Assembly: GCF_036169555.1 (NCBI RefSeq)
Contig: NZ_CP108032.1
Span: 496,001 to 560,000, forward strand
Length of the DNA: 64,000 nucleotides
Direction: 5' to 3'
Source of the DNA: Streptomyces sp. NBC_00306
GTDB taxonomy: Bacteria > Actinomycetota > Actinomycetes > Streptomycetales > Streptomycetaceae
This document shows, piece after piece, positions 16,570 through 24,807 of this stretch; within the stretch, counting starts at the first letter, position 1; every line of letters starts with the position of its first letter. The position numbers were made by a program, and so were the translations under genes. Under the pieces are notes generated by a model. That model saw nothing but the letters and a program-made list of their open reading frames with translations. It searched no databases and was not told where the DNA came from.

Positions 16570-17757
16570 CTAGTTGAACGGTTCCAGCGTCATGTAGGCC
16601 TCTTGCGGGTTGCCGTCGTGCACCAGGGACTCATGGGCACCCACGTCGTCGAAGGCGAAGCCGTACGCCTTACCGTCGACCATCTGCCCGTGGATGATGC
16701 GCGAGTAGTGGTTGGTGACCGCGTCCCGGTAGAAGTTGGCGTTGTTGGGGTCGGGCTGGTTGGGGTTGGTCAGCAGCGTCGAGCGGTTGTAGCCCGCGCA
16801 CAGGGTGCGGGAGATCGGTCCGCGGACCAGGTCGTTGGGGGCGTCGAGGAGCTTGTAGCAGCCGAAGACGCTGTCGGAGTCGGGCTTCTGGAAGCTTGTG
16901 ACCACTGCTCCCGAGCCGTTCGTGAAGTTCATGACGTTGCCCGAGACCCTGCCGTAGTACTTGGTGTTCGGCTGGTTCGCGAACGGCGTCACGGTGAGCG
17001 TGGACGAGCTGTACCTGCTCCAGACCCGGTTGATGTAGTCGTTCATGACGCCGGCGGAGAGGCCGCCCGCCTCGATGCCGTGACCGGGTGAGAGCGCACG
17101 CAGCGGAGTGCCGTCGGGGCGGTTCTGGATCAGTCCGCCCCAGCCCGCCGAACGCAGCTGGTTGAAGACGGCGTTGTACCCGCCCGGCTTGAGCCTGCCG
17201 GTGTTCTTGACCGTGCCGTTGGCGAGCTTGACGCCCACCGCGTACGGAGCCGAGAACATGTCGACCTGGGTGCTGTTGATCCACAGACCGGCGTCGTTCA
17301 GCGTGTACTCGGACCAGTTGAACAGGATGTTGCGGTTGGGGTCGGACGGATTCTGCACGGCGGGCTGCACCAGACCGCCGGTGGTGACCTTGAAGACGAT
17401 CTTCTGGCCGATGGAGAAGTAGACGCGGCCCGAGAACTTGGGCATCCGGATCGTCCTGGTCTGCCCGTTGGCCGGTCCCGCGATCGAGGCGTCGGGGGCG
17501 GGCGTCGGCGGATTGCCTCCCGCCGGCCAGGGGTGGAACGTACCGTTGGCGTCGGCCCAGCCCTGCCGGCCCGACGAGAGTTCGGTGCCCAGGTTGTAGA
17601 TGTAGACGGGTTCGCTGCGCCCCGAACTGTTCTTGATCGTGAGCGGAATGGTCGCCGGCACGGCCTCCGCGGATGTCGACGGGCCGAGGACCGTCAGGCC
17701 CGTGGCGACGACCAATGCCGACACCACGGACGCGAGCATTTTCGGTAAGGGGAACAC
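16570..17757 (-). CDS. secreted beta-1,3-glucanase, glycoside hydrolase family 64
   Basis: 395 aa. The start GTG (17757) has AAGGAGG seven bases upstream; the next residues FPLPKM lead into a signal peptide (about 7-35, ending near TSAEA). The rest fits family 64 laminaripentaose-producing enzymes: PLTIKNSSGRSEPVYIYNLG, GRVYFSIGQKI, ASGVMNDYINRVW-like segment and the final FAFDDVGAH. It would cut fungal and plant beta-1,3-glucan outside the cell. Codon 4 is TTA, so translation should need the bldA tRNA. The promoter region carries a LacI-type palindrome. A longer in-frame start at 17913 lacks a signal peptide. Confidence 0.9.
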   Translation of the reverse strand: MFPLPKMLASVVSALVVATGLTVLGPSTSAEAVPATIPLTIKNSSGRSEPVYIYNLGTELSSGRQGWADANGTFHPWPAGGNPPTPAPDASIAGPANGQTRTIRMPKFSGRVYFSIGQKIVFKVTTGGLVQPAVQNPSDPNRNILFNWSEYTLNDAGLWINSTQVDMFSAPYAVGVKLANGTVKNTGRLKPGGYNAVFNQLRSAGWGGLIQNRPDGTPLRALSPGHGIEAGGLSAGVMNDYINRVWSRYSSSTLTVTPFANQPNTKYYGRVSGNVMNFTNGSGAVVTSFQKPDSDSVFGCYKLLDAPNDLVRGPISRTLCAGYNRSTLLTNPNQPDPNNANFYRDAVTNHYSRIIHGQMVDGKAYGFAFDDVGAHESLVHDGNPQEAYMTLEPFN

Positions 17758-17859
17758 GCTCTTTCCTCCTTGTGGGGGTGAATCCCGAGGGACAGGAAGT
17801 GCGGCGCCCACGCGGCCTGTGGGTCGCCAGAGGGGAGGGAATGGACGGTGCCTGAAGGG

Positions 17860-17873
17860 TGAGAGCGCTCTCA
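17860..17873. promoter_or_regulatory. LacI-family operator of the glucanase
   Basis: TGAGAGCGCTCTCA is a perfect 14-base palindrome with the GAGCGCTC core known for LacI-family sugar regulators such as CebR. It begins at the last base of the proposed -10 box and covers the expected transcription start, a position suited to repression. Confidence 0.75.
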
Positions 17874-17901
17874 GAATCCGGCCGCGTTCATCTTCTGTCA
17901 A
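17873..17901 (-). promoter_or_regulatory. glucanase promoter
   Basis: On the minus strand TTGACA (17901-17896) and GATTCT (17878-17873) are separated by 17 bases. The -35 is perfect and the -10 weak. The leader to the GTG start is about 108 bases. Confidence 0.5.
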
Positions 17902-17993
17902 TGAACCTGACACAGCTGGGTCTGTCGATCCGGGCCGGGCGGGCCACCGAGCGAGGCCTGGTACGTCGGGTCAGGCGGGCGCGCGGACGATGC

Positions 17994-18007
17994 GGGAGCG
18001 CTCTCGG
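17994..18007. promoter_or_regulatory. second LacI-type half-match upstream
   Basis: GGGAGCGCTCTCGG carries the same GAGCGCTC core as the site at 17860-17873, 134 bases upstream. It may be an auxiliary site that allows looping. Confidence 0.45.
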
Positions 18008-18114
18008 AGGCATGACGGGCCTCCGTCACGCCTCCGGCGTCGACCACGCTTCAGGGGTGCGGTCCGGCAGCCCCGCGGCGCCTGCCCGGCGTCGGAGGGC
18101 TCATGGAGCCGTAC

Positions 18115-18690
18115 TCACCGCACCGGGCCGGCGGCCTCCGCCCCCTCGTCCCGGCCGCGCACTGCGGGCAGATGGATCACGACGAGCACGAAGGCAGCGA
18201 GCATCACATTGCGGCTCGCGGCATCCAGGCCGTTCCAGTCGGACGACTGCCACATCTGGAACCACTCACCGCCGATACCGATGAAGCCGAGACCGAAGAG
18301 CAGCAGCATCATGGTCAGCCCCAGAGTGGACGCCCGGCGCGCCCGGATGAACTCCCCTCGTGCGAGACCTTTCACCCACCACCAGGTGGCCGCGACGAGG
18401 ACGACCGCGGCGACCGTTTCCCAGACGATGATCCCGACGTACGCGATGTCGCTCAGCGTGCGGGACTCGATCGCCCGCCACATGACGTCCTCGTCCTTGA
18501 ACGTGGTGTCCATGGCCAGCACATGCTGGACGAACTGCCGATTGGTGTCGAAGTCGGTGATGTTCCCGAAGGCCACCAGAGCCATGTACACCGCGACGGT
18601 GCCGGTGAGCGCGGTGGCCGCGAAGGGCAAGGTGCCGAGCAAAGATATCCGGTCCAGCCGGGTACGTGACCCCGGTCCACGCTCCGCCAC
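18115..18690 (-). CDS. DUF2165-like integral membrane protein (191 aa)
   Basis: Four membrane segments: about residues 17-38 (LLGTLPFAATALTGTVAVYMAL), 80-102 (IAYVGIIVWETVAAVVLVAATW), 115-138 and 160-178. The loop FGNITDFDTNRQFVQHVLAMDTTF is the family signature. The GTG at 18690 was chosen because GGAGGG lies four bases upstream; the longer frame to 19071 is Arg-rich and unlikely. Function unknown. Minus-strand single gene. Confidence 0.75.
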   Translation of the reverse strand: MAERGPGSRTRLDRISLLGTLPFAATALTGTVAVYMALVAFGNITDFDTNRQFVQHVLAMDTTFKDEDVMWRAIESRTLSDIAYVGIIVWETVAAVVLVAATWWWVKGLARGEFIRARRASTLGLTMMLLLFGLGFIGIGGEWFQMWQSSDWNGLDAASRNVMLAAFVLVVIHLPAVRGRDEGAEAAGPVR

Positions 18691-18830
18691 ACGCCCTCCA
18701 GTCGCCGTACAGCCCTTTGCTGCAAGGGAGTTGTAGCTTCTCAACGCGTCCCGCGCCTCTGTATTCCGGGGTGCACGGCACGGTGGGATTCCGTCGGTTG
18801 TCGTACCCGAGTGCCAGGCTGTGCCGCGCC

Positions 18831-18974
18831 ATGGACACCGAAGAGTTCTGGAACGAGAAGGATCTCCTCTTGCGTCGCAAGAAGGCGGAGGAGGAATAGG
18901 GGCTCGGAGCGATCGAAGGAAGCTACATGACCCTGACCTTCGTCCGCACCAAGCAGACGGACGCAGCCAGTTAG
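18831..18974 (+). pseudogene. two short remnant ORFs before the leucine-rich gene
   Basis: 18831-18899 encodes 22 residues (MDTEEFWNEKDLLLRRKKAEEE) and 18927-18974 encodes 15 residues (MTLTFVRTKQTDAAS) behind a GAAGGAAG site. The second resembles the first residues of small Streptomyces proteins that start MTLTFV but is cut short. They may be leftovers of a small gene pair or genuine tiny ORFs; similarity was judged by eye only. Confidence 0.25.
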
Positions 18975-18983
18975 CATCCGGGC

Positions 18984-20138
18984 ATGAGACGAGACCAACC
19001 ACCGAGGCCCGTTGCCGTCGGCGACGTCGTCGCGGTGTACTCCGAGGCGCTCGGTGCCTGGACCGCCTCACAGGTCACCGGCATCGACGCCGCGGCGAAG
19101 TGCGCTGCGGTTCTCGAACTGGACTGGTCCGGGCCCGAGCCCGAGACCGTGGCCGACCTGGGCGACGACGTGCAGCCGCTCCGACTCACCCACCACAGCT
19201 GGGGCGGCAAGCTCTCGCACTGCAACCACGGGTGGGTCCTTCCGAAGAGCTTCACAGTGATCGGCTCCCTGACCTCGCTGGTGACCTCACCCTCGTACTC
19301 CTACAGCCCGATGTGGGGGCGAGGCGAACAGCTGGCCCGGCAGCGGCACTGGGACACCGGTGACCGCGAGGACTGGAATGCCCCGTACGCGCTGACGTGC
19401 ACAGCCGACGAACTTGCCACCGAACACACCCGCGACGTTGTGCGGGCGGGCGTCAAACACCTCACCGTCCGCGGGATCACCCGGCTCAACTGCGCCCGCC
19501 TGGTCGCCGCCTTCCCGGATCTGACCCGCTTGTCGCTGTCGGGGAACCTGGGCACGCTCACCTCGGCGGCAGCCCTGAATCAGCTGCCACGACTGCAAGG
19601 GCTCACAATCAGTGACCTGTTCGGGATGGAGCCATCAGATTGTCTGCTGCCGCGCCATGTCCCGGAGGCGGAGGACGTGTCGCTGTACGGCATTCCGGCG
19701 GACTACGCGGCCGCGATGCGCAAGACCTGGCGTCCGCACGTGCGGCACGGAGTCGAGCTCGACGTCCGCGGTGCCCGTAAGCCCGAATGGGTAGCTGCCA
19801 ACGCCGCCAACCCGCTCCGCGACTGGGATGGCCGCGAGCACATACCCCACGCCGGGTACCGCAAGGCCGTTGCCCAGTACAAGGCCACCCGGGACGCCTT
19901 CCTGTCCGAGGTCACCAGCGGCGAGCAGCGTGGCAACATCGCGGAAATCGGGCGCGCCTTCGGAGCCGCCATCAACACGCTCGACAGCCGCACACACTTC
20001 ATCGAGACCGTGGAACGTGAGGAGCTGTTCGACGCTCTGGACTTCTTGACGGACGAAGCGCAGACAGCTGCCGGGCGCGACCTGAGCGCCGCTCGCGCGG
20101 CGCTGATCGAAGCCGTGGACTCCGTCCGCGACTGGTGA
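18984..20138 (+). CDS. unrecognised protein with leucine-rich-like segment (384 aa)
   Basis: The N-terminus (VAVGDVVAVYSEALGAWTASQVTGID) reads like a small SH3-like beta barrel. Residues about 155-225 show leucine-rich spacing (LTRLSLSGNLGTLTSAAALNQLPRLQGLTISDLFG). The C-terminal half is helical and charged. No catalytic motif is seen. The start lies nine bases after the remnant ORF; no strong ribosome binding site was found. Base composition appears slightly less GC-rich than its neighbours. It was not recognised; an LRR-like binding or scaffold role is possible. Confidence 0.65.
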   Translation: MRRDQPPRPVAVGDVVAVYSEALGAWTASQVTGIDAAAKCAAVLELDWSGPEPETVADLGDDVQPLRLTHHSWGGKLSHCNHGWVLPKSFTVIGSLTSLVTSPSYSYSPMWGRGEQLARQRHWDTGDREDWNAPYALTCTADELATEHTRDVVRAGVKHLTVRGITRLNCARLVAAFPDLTRLSLSGNLGTLTSAAALNQLPRLQGLTISDLFGMEPSDCLLPRHVPEAEDVSLYGIPADYAAAMRKTWRPHVRHGVELDVRGARKPEWVAANAANPLRDWDGREHIPHAGYRKAVAQYKATRDAFLSEVTSGEQRGNIAEIGRAFGAAINTLDSRTHFIETVEREELFDALDFLTDEAQTAAGRDLSAARAALIEAVDSVRDW

Positions 20139-20204
20139 CCGCCGCCCATCCGCTGCCACTCTCCGGCTACGACCGATACCGCTCAGATCGGCTGGCTTTG
20201 ACCA

Positions 20205-20523
20205 GTGCAGAGAAGGCTGATCACCCAGGGTCGTACCGCCTTCGAGCAGGTCGTCGACGATGCCGATCGTCTCGCCGACCTGCCCGCCGTCCGCGCGGCA
20301 GCGAGCGTGGGCATGGATCTGGAACGTGGGCATGGATCTGGAAGGGGAACGGACCCTGAGCATCGCCTGGGACGCCTACGAGAGAGCCACCGATGCGCAG
20401 CTGCCCGGAGGCTCCTTCAGCATCAACTACCCCCCACTCGACCCCGCTTGGGACTTCGACTTCGACGACCACGGCCGGATCGCCGCCCGGCTGCCCCGGA
20501 TCGCGGCGCTCTTCACGGACTGA
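20205..20523 (+). pseudogene. small gene disrupted by a 19-bp tandem duplication
   Basis: From the GTG at 20205 the frame reads QRRLITQGRTAFEQVVDDAD up to VGMDLE; a tandem duplication of 19 bases (20306-20324 and 20325-20343) then shifts the frame. Removing one copy rejoins it to GERTLSIAWDAYERATDAQ and on to the TGA at 20521-20523, giving a continuous protein of about 99 residues rich in acidic and aromatic residues. The function of the intact protein is unknown. Either a natural slippage mutation or an assembly error. Confidence 0.6.
20306..20343. repeat. 19-bp perfect tandem duplication
   Basis: The unit starting CGTGGGCATGG is present twice with no spacer. Because 19 is not a multiple of three, the duplication breaks the reading frame of the small gene around it. 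Confidence 0.9.
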
Positions 20524-20608
20524 GCCGTGCTGCCGGAGCCGCGACCCCGCCGCCGTTGCATTCCGGGGCGGGTGCTCCCGTCGCGGGCGGGCCCGCGCAG
20601 CCGACCGC

Positions 20609-21001
20609 CTACTGCGGCTGGGTCGCGATCTGGATGAGGTTGCCGCAGGTGTCGTCGAAGACGGCGGTGGTGACGGGCCCCATCTCCAGCGGCTCCTGGG
20701 TGAAGCGGACACCGAGGCCGCGCAGGCGCTCGTACTCCGCCGTCACGTCCTCGACGGCGAACTGGGCGAGCGGGATGCCGTCGCCGACGAGCGTGTCCCG
20801 GTAGGTCTTGACGATCGGGTGGCCGGCGGGCTCCAGGAGGAGTTCGGTGCCGCCGGGCTCGTCGGCCGAGACGACGGTCAGCCACCGGTCCTTCTCCCCC
20901 AACGGGACGTCATGCTTCTTCACGAAGCCGAGGATCTCGGTGTAGAAGCGCAGGGCCTTGGCCTGATCGTCGACGAAGACGCTGGTCAGACGGATCTTCA
21001 T
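20609..21001 (-). CDS. VOC (glyoxalase-fold) family protein
   Basis: A 130-aa protein with the paired beta-alpha-beta-beta-beta modules of the vicinal oxygen chelate fold: IRLTSVFVDDQAKALRFYTEILGF at the start, ELLLEP, then FAVEDVTAEYERLRGLGVRFTQEP and FDDTCGNLIQIATQP. Such proteins act in glyoxalase chemistry, dioxygenase reactions or drug binding (bleomycin, fosfomycin). The start overlaps the stop of the ArsR gene upstream (ATGA), so the pair is one operon and the ArsR protein is its likely repressor. Confidence 0.85.
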   Translation of the reverse strand: MKIRLTSVFVDDQAKALRFYTEILGFVKKHDVPLGEKDRWLTVVSADEPGGTELLLEPAGHPIVKTYRDTLVGDGIPLAQFAVEDVTAEYERLRGLGVRFTQEPLEMGPVTTAVFDDTCGNLIQIATQPQ

Positions 21002-21321
21002 GGGGTGCTCTCTTCCGGTCCGGATGTGTCGGGCACGAGCCATCGCTCGGCGATCTGCCGAAGGGGGGCCGTGTTCAGGTCGTGGAACTTGTAGCGGCCT
21101 TCCCGCCTGGTCTCGACGAGCCCGGCGGCCTCCAGCACGGCAAGGTGCTGGGAGACCCCCTGGCGTGAGATCGCGAGCTGATGCTTCATGCTCAATCGCG
21201 AGCAGATCTCGAACAGGGTCTGTCCGGACTTCTCCGTGAGCTCGTCGAGAATGGTGCGCCGGGTGGGATCGGCCAGGGCTTTGAAAAGGTCGTCGGCCAC
21301 GACCACATAATAGGCAAGCAT
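20998..21321 (-). CDS. ArsR-family transcriptional regulator
   Basis: 107 aa with a single winged helix-turn-helix: LFKALADPTRRTILDELTEKSGQTLFEICSRL, recognition helix ISRQGVSQHLAVLEAAGLVETRREGRYKFHDLN. No Cys cluster for metal sensing is seen in the usual helix (only one Cys, in FEICSRL), so it is of the non-metal type often paired with VOC or SRPBCC proteins. It is first in the operon with the VOC gene. Confidence 0.85.
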   Translation of the reverse strand: MLAYYVVVADDLFKALADPTRRTILDELTEKSGQTLFEICSRLSMKHQLAISRQGVSQHLAVLEAAGLVETRREGRYKFHDLNTAPLRQIAERWLVPDTSGPEESTP

Positions 21322-21503
21322 TCACTTGCCTATCAAGTCGTGGTGCGCCGTTTCCGGTGTCGGCCCGCCGTCGAGGGTGGCCAGGACAGGGGTGGTGGAC
21401 CGGGAAAGCCGTGTCCGGGATCAGGCCGCTTCGGCGGTGTGTGCTCGCCCCACAAGATCAAACGTGACGCACACGGCCCCGTGCTGTGAGCCACGCGGTC
21501 GCC

Positions 21504-21776
21504 TCACGCACTGCCCTCGCCGCCGGACTCGGGGGTGCTCCCGAAACGACGCTCGAACTGGGCGATGCGCCCCTCGGAGTCGACCGTCCGCGCCTTGCCG
21601 GTGTAGAAGGGGTGGCTCTCCGAGGAGATCTCGACGTCCACCACCGGGTACGTCTCGCCGTCGTCCCAGGTGATCTCCTGATCGCTCGTGGCCGTGGAAC
21701 GCGTGAGGAAGGCGTAACCCGCCGCACGGTCTCGGAACACCACAGGACGGTAGGCCGGGTGCTTGTCTTCCTGCAT
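21504..21776 (-). CDS. rpmE2: 50S ribosomal protein L31 type B
   Basis: 90 aa, starting [16 protein letters not shown]. It has the type B features [27 protein letters not shown] and lacks the CxxC zinc pair of type A. Type B L31 replaces the zinc form under zinc shortage, normally under Zur control; no clear Zur box was seen upstream here. AAGGAGC lies before the ATG. The C-terminal tail is short, Gly/Ser-rich. Confidence 0.9.
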   Translation of the reverse strand: MQEDKHPAYRPVVFRDRAAGYAFLTRSTATSDQEITWDDGETYPVVDVEISSESHPFYTGKARTVDSEGRIAQFERRFGSTPESGGEGSA

Positions 21777-21870
21777 GACAGCTCCTTGAGCATCAGACAT
21801 GTGTGTCACCGGTGATCGGGTGGCCCGTCGCGCAAGCTCGCGGGGACTGCCGGACCGACTGGGCGAGGCC

Positions 21871-22176
21871 CTAAGCCGCTCGGGCCGGGCCCTCACCCTC
21901 GACGTCGAAGACCACCTGGTCCTCGTAGCACCACCACCAGGTCTCGCCCGGTTCGTACGAGCGAATCAACGGGTGGCCGGTGGAGGCGTTGTGTGCGGTG
22001 GCGTGGCGGGCGGGTGAGGAATCACAGCAGGCCACGTGCCCACACATCTGGCACTCCCGCAGGTGCACCCATGTGCCACCTTCAGCGACGCATTCCATGC
22101 AGGAATCCGGGCTGTCGGGTGTGACCACGGGCCGGACCTGGTCGAGGTGACTGCAGACACGGAACACGTCAGTCAT
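21871..22176 (-). CDS. UBP-type zinc finger protein
   Basis: 101 aa. The UBP zinc-finger pattern is complete: CSHL near the start, [47 protein letters not shown]. In eukaryotes this domain binds the free ubiquitin C-terminus; bacterial copies have unknown partners. GAGGAGG lies before the ATG at 22176; a longer in-frame start at 22284 has none. Three iteron-like repeats lie upstream at 22224-22263. Confidence 0.85.
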   Translation of the reverse strand: MTDVFRVCSHLDQVRPVVTPDSPDSCMECVAEGGTWVHLRECQMCGHVACCDSSPARHATAHNASTGHPLIRSYEPGETWWWCYEDQVVFDVEGEGPARAA

Positions 22177-22223
22177 GGTGGCACCTCCTCGGCAGATCTC
22201 CTTGGACCACCCGCGGGCGACGT

Positions 22224-22263
22224 ACGTACCGGCTTGCACGTACCGCTTGTACGTACCGGCATG
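22224..22263. repeat. three ACGTACCG iterons upstream of the UBP zinc-finger gene
   Basis: Copies of ACGTACCG(G)CTTG-like sequence start at 22224, 22238 and 22251, one every 13-14 bases. They lie 48-87 bases upstream of the gene start. Regularly spaced sites of this kind usually bind a regulator cooperatively. Confidence 0.55.
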
Positions 22264-22413
22264 ACTCAGCGGCGTCGGCCGCACAACACGCCGGATTCAC
22301 AGCGGCAGGCGCTGCCACCAGCCTGCCACCGAGATACCCCGTGTCAAGCGGAGCACCGGCAGACGAGTGCTTGACCAGGCATTTCCCGTCTCGGGACCAG
22401 TGCCGTACGAAGG

Positions 22414-22964
22414 TCAGCGCGAGGAGTGGTCCCCTGCGCCCGACCAGCGCGCCGGCTCGGGGCAGGGGCCGCCGTACGTGGTGATGGCCAGGTATCGCGT
22501 GTCGGGCTGCGGGAGTCGGGACGCCAGTTCGGCGGGCGGGTCGGTTCCCGCAGCGACGGCATCCACGGAGCGGAGGGCGTCGGCAGGACTCAGCCCGCCC
22601 CCTGGCGCGGCGCACCGCCTTGCACGCGTCGAGCCGGCGGCCCGCCCATGCGAGCCGCCGCACCGCGACATCGAGCCCCGGGCGGGAGCTCGCCCCGGAC
22701 CTTCTGCCGGTACTGGTCCTCCCATTCCGGGCCGTCACCGCAGAACTGCCGGTGCACCATGTGCAAGCTGCCGTCCAGAGCGTCGACGATGAACGGGCCG
22801 TAGCCGACGAGGGCATCGGCCGGCTCCCGCGTTCGTGCGCACCGCGCCGGCCGACAATGGATCAACCGGCCCAGCGCATGTCGCTCCCCACCGACGACCA
22901 CCATCGGCGGCGTCGCCTGCCCGGCCGCTGCCACGAGCAGGTGCCGCTCCACCACGTCGATCAC
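22414..22964 (-). pseudogene. YrhB/Imm35-like gene with two frameshifts
   Basis: From GTG 22964 the frame gives a YrhB-like domain (GRLIHCRPARCARTREPADA, LVGYGPFIVDALDGSLHMVH) as far as KVRGELPPG. The next sensible segment (LDVAVRRLAWAGRRLDACKAV) is in a second frame and the last (LSPADALRSVDAVAAGTDPP to ITTYGGPCPEP) in a third, ending at 22414. The shifts lie near 22675 and 22595, the second in a run of Gs. Joined, they make one protein of about 180 residues, related to small proteins found as antitoxin/immunity-like genes. It is either decayed or hit by base-calling errors. Confidence 0.55.
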
Positions 22965-23148
22965 CTACGCACGCGAGATCACGCGACCACCGGACGTCGT
23001 TCCCTCACTCCCGCAGATCCATGTCACCGGCCACCGGACGACCCGGCACACCTCGGGCGTGGGGGTCGTCACCAGCCCGCTGCACCCCCGGCAACGCGGT
23101 GACCGCCGTGCGCGCCATCACCGAAACGCACACGGCAGTCCCCACGTT

Positions 23149-24807
23149 TCACCGTTCGCCGGTCACCGCCCCCTCGCGCAACTCCAGCCGCGAGCCGGAG
23201 AAGCGCGACCGCATCCGACGGTCGTGGGTGACCAGCACCAGCGCGCCCTCGAAACCGGTCAGCGCCGATTCCAGTTCCTCCACGAGCGCCGGTGAGAGAT
23301 GGTTGGTGGGCTCGTCCAGCAGAACCAGGTCCACCGGCTCACTGACCAGACGTGCCAGTTCGATACGGCGCCGCTGGCCGTACGACAACTCCCCGACGCG
23401 CAGCCGCAGTGCCTCCGGTGCGAACAGCCCCAGCGACAGCAGCTGGTCCGCGTGTTCGTCCCGGTCACCGGGGCGGCCGTGTGCGAACGCCTCCAGGACG
23501 GTCAGCGGCGACGGCCACGGCGTTTCCTCCTGCCGCAGGTGTCCCACTCGCCCGGGAACCACCACGGTGCCGACGTCCGGGGCGAGTTCCCCGGCCAGGA
23601 CCCGCAAGAGGGTGCTCTTACCGGCTCCGTTGGGGCCTGTGACCAACAACCGCTCCGCCGGGCCGATGCTCAGCTCGGGCACCCGCAGCCGGTCGTCCAC
23701 GACGACACCGTCGAGCTTCGCCGCAGGCGCCTCGCCCGGTCCGCTGTCGGTGGCGATGCGGGCCGTGAACGACAACGGGTCCGGCGGCGGCGCCACGGGG
23801 TGCGCGGTGAGCCGCTCGACCCTTTCCTTGGCGTTACGGATACGGCTCATCGCGCCGTGTGCCCGCCCCCGCGCGCGGAACGCGGGGGAACCGAAGATGG
23901 CCTTCGGAATCTTGCGCGGGATGCTGCCCAGGCGCGCGACGTTGGACTCGGCCAGCCGGCGGCTCCGGTCGAGCTCAGCACGCCACTCGTCGTACTGCTG
24001 CTGCCGTCGGCGGCGTTCGGCGGCCTTGGCGGCGAGGTAGCCGGCGTATCCGTTGCCGTGGCGGGAAACGCGACCGCCGTCGACCTCCAGAACCGTGGTG
24101 GTGAGCCGCTCCAGGAACACGCGGTCGTGCGTGACCGCGACGACGGTTCCGCGGTGGGCCCGAAGATGCTCCTCCAGCCACCCGACGGCCCGGTCGTCCA
24201 GGTCGTTGGTCGGCTCGTCGAGCAGCAGCAGCTCGGGCCGGGACGCCAGGGTGGCGGCCAGCGCCAGCCGCGACCGCTCACCGCCGGACAAGGTGCCGAG
24301 CTGCCGGTCCCGGGCGAGCCCCGGCAGACCGAGCCCGTGCAACGCGGCGTCCACACGGGTGTCGGCGCCGTAGCCGTCGCGGGCCTCGTACTGCTCGGTC
24401 AGCCGCGCGTACTCGGCGAGGCGATCGGTCAGATCCGCGTCCACGGGGGCCTCTGCGAGGGCTCTCTCGGCATGTCGCAGAGCCGCTTCGAGTGCACGCA
24501 GCTCCGCCAGCGCCAGGTCGACGGCGTCCTGGACGGTGGCTTCCGGGGGCAGGCCGAGGCTCTGGGCGAGATACCCGGTCCCGCCGGGCGCGGTCACAGT
24601 CAGCTCCCCCGCGTCGGGTTGCTCTCTGCCGGCGAGAAGATTCAACAAGGTGGACTTGCCGGCCCCGTTGTCACCGACGACGCCGGCCTTCTCACCGGGG
24701 GTGAGGCTGAACGAAACCTGGTCGAGCACGGTGCGGTCGTCGTAACGCTTGGAGACACCGCGCAGGGAAAGCTGTGAGAGGGATGATGAGGGATGTGGCG
24801 CACGCAT
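23149..24807 (-). CDS. ABC-F family ATPase, ribosome-protection type
   Basis: 552 aa with two ABC domains and no membrane segments. First Walker A GDNGAGKST (about residues 45-53), signature LSGGERSRL, Walker B LLLLDEPTNDLDD. Second Walker A GPNGAGKST, signature LSYGQRRRI, Walker B LVLLDEPTNHLSP. The linker between them (about 235-330) is charged and Arg-rich. This is the architecture of ABC-F proteins that release antibiotics from the ribosome (as TlrC/OleB/CarA do) or aid translation. A leaderless four-codon ORF and pairing sequences in the leader hint at drug-induced attenuation. No biosynthetic cluster is nearby. Confidence 0.85.
   Translation of the reverse strand: MRAPHPSSSLSQLSLRGVSKRYDDRTVLDQVSFSLTPGEKAGVVGDNGAGKSTLLNLLAGREQPDAGELTVTAPGGTGYLAQSLGLPPEATVQDAVDLALAELRALEAALRHAERALAEAPVDADLTDRLAEYARLTEQYEARDGYGADTRVDAALHGLGLPGLARDRQLGTLSGGERSRLALAATLASRPELLLLDEPTNDLDDRAVGWLEEHLRAHRGTVVAVTHDRVFLERLTTTVLEVDGGRVSRHGNGYAGYLAAKAAERRRRQQQYDEWRAELDRSRRLAESNVARLGSIPRKIPKAIFGSPAFRARGRAHGAMSRIRNAKERVERLTAHPVAPPPDPLSFTARIATDSGPGEAPAAKLDGVVVDDRLRVPELSIGPAERLLVTGPNGAGKSTLLRVLAGELAPDVGTVVVPGRVGHLRQEETPWPSPLTVLEAFAHGRPGDRDEHADQLLSLGLFAPEALRLRVGELSYGQRRRIELARLVSEPVDLVLLDEPTNHLSPALVEELESALTGFEGALVLVTHDRRMRSRFSGSRLELREGAVTGER

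Noticed and set aside
22224..22263. Iterons considered as CRISPR or replication origin
   Set aside because: Repeats are only 12-13 bases, three copies, with no spacers and no rep gene.
23149..24807. ABC exporter
   Set aside because: No membrane segments and two ATPase domains in one chain: ABC-F.
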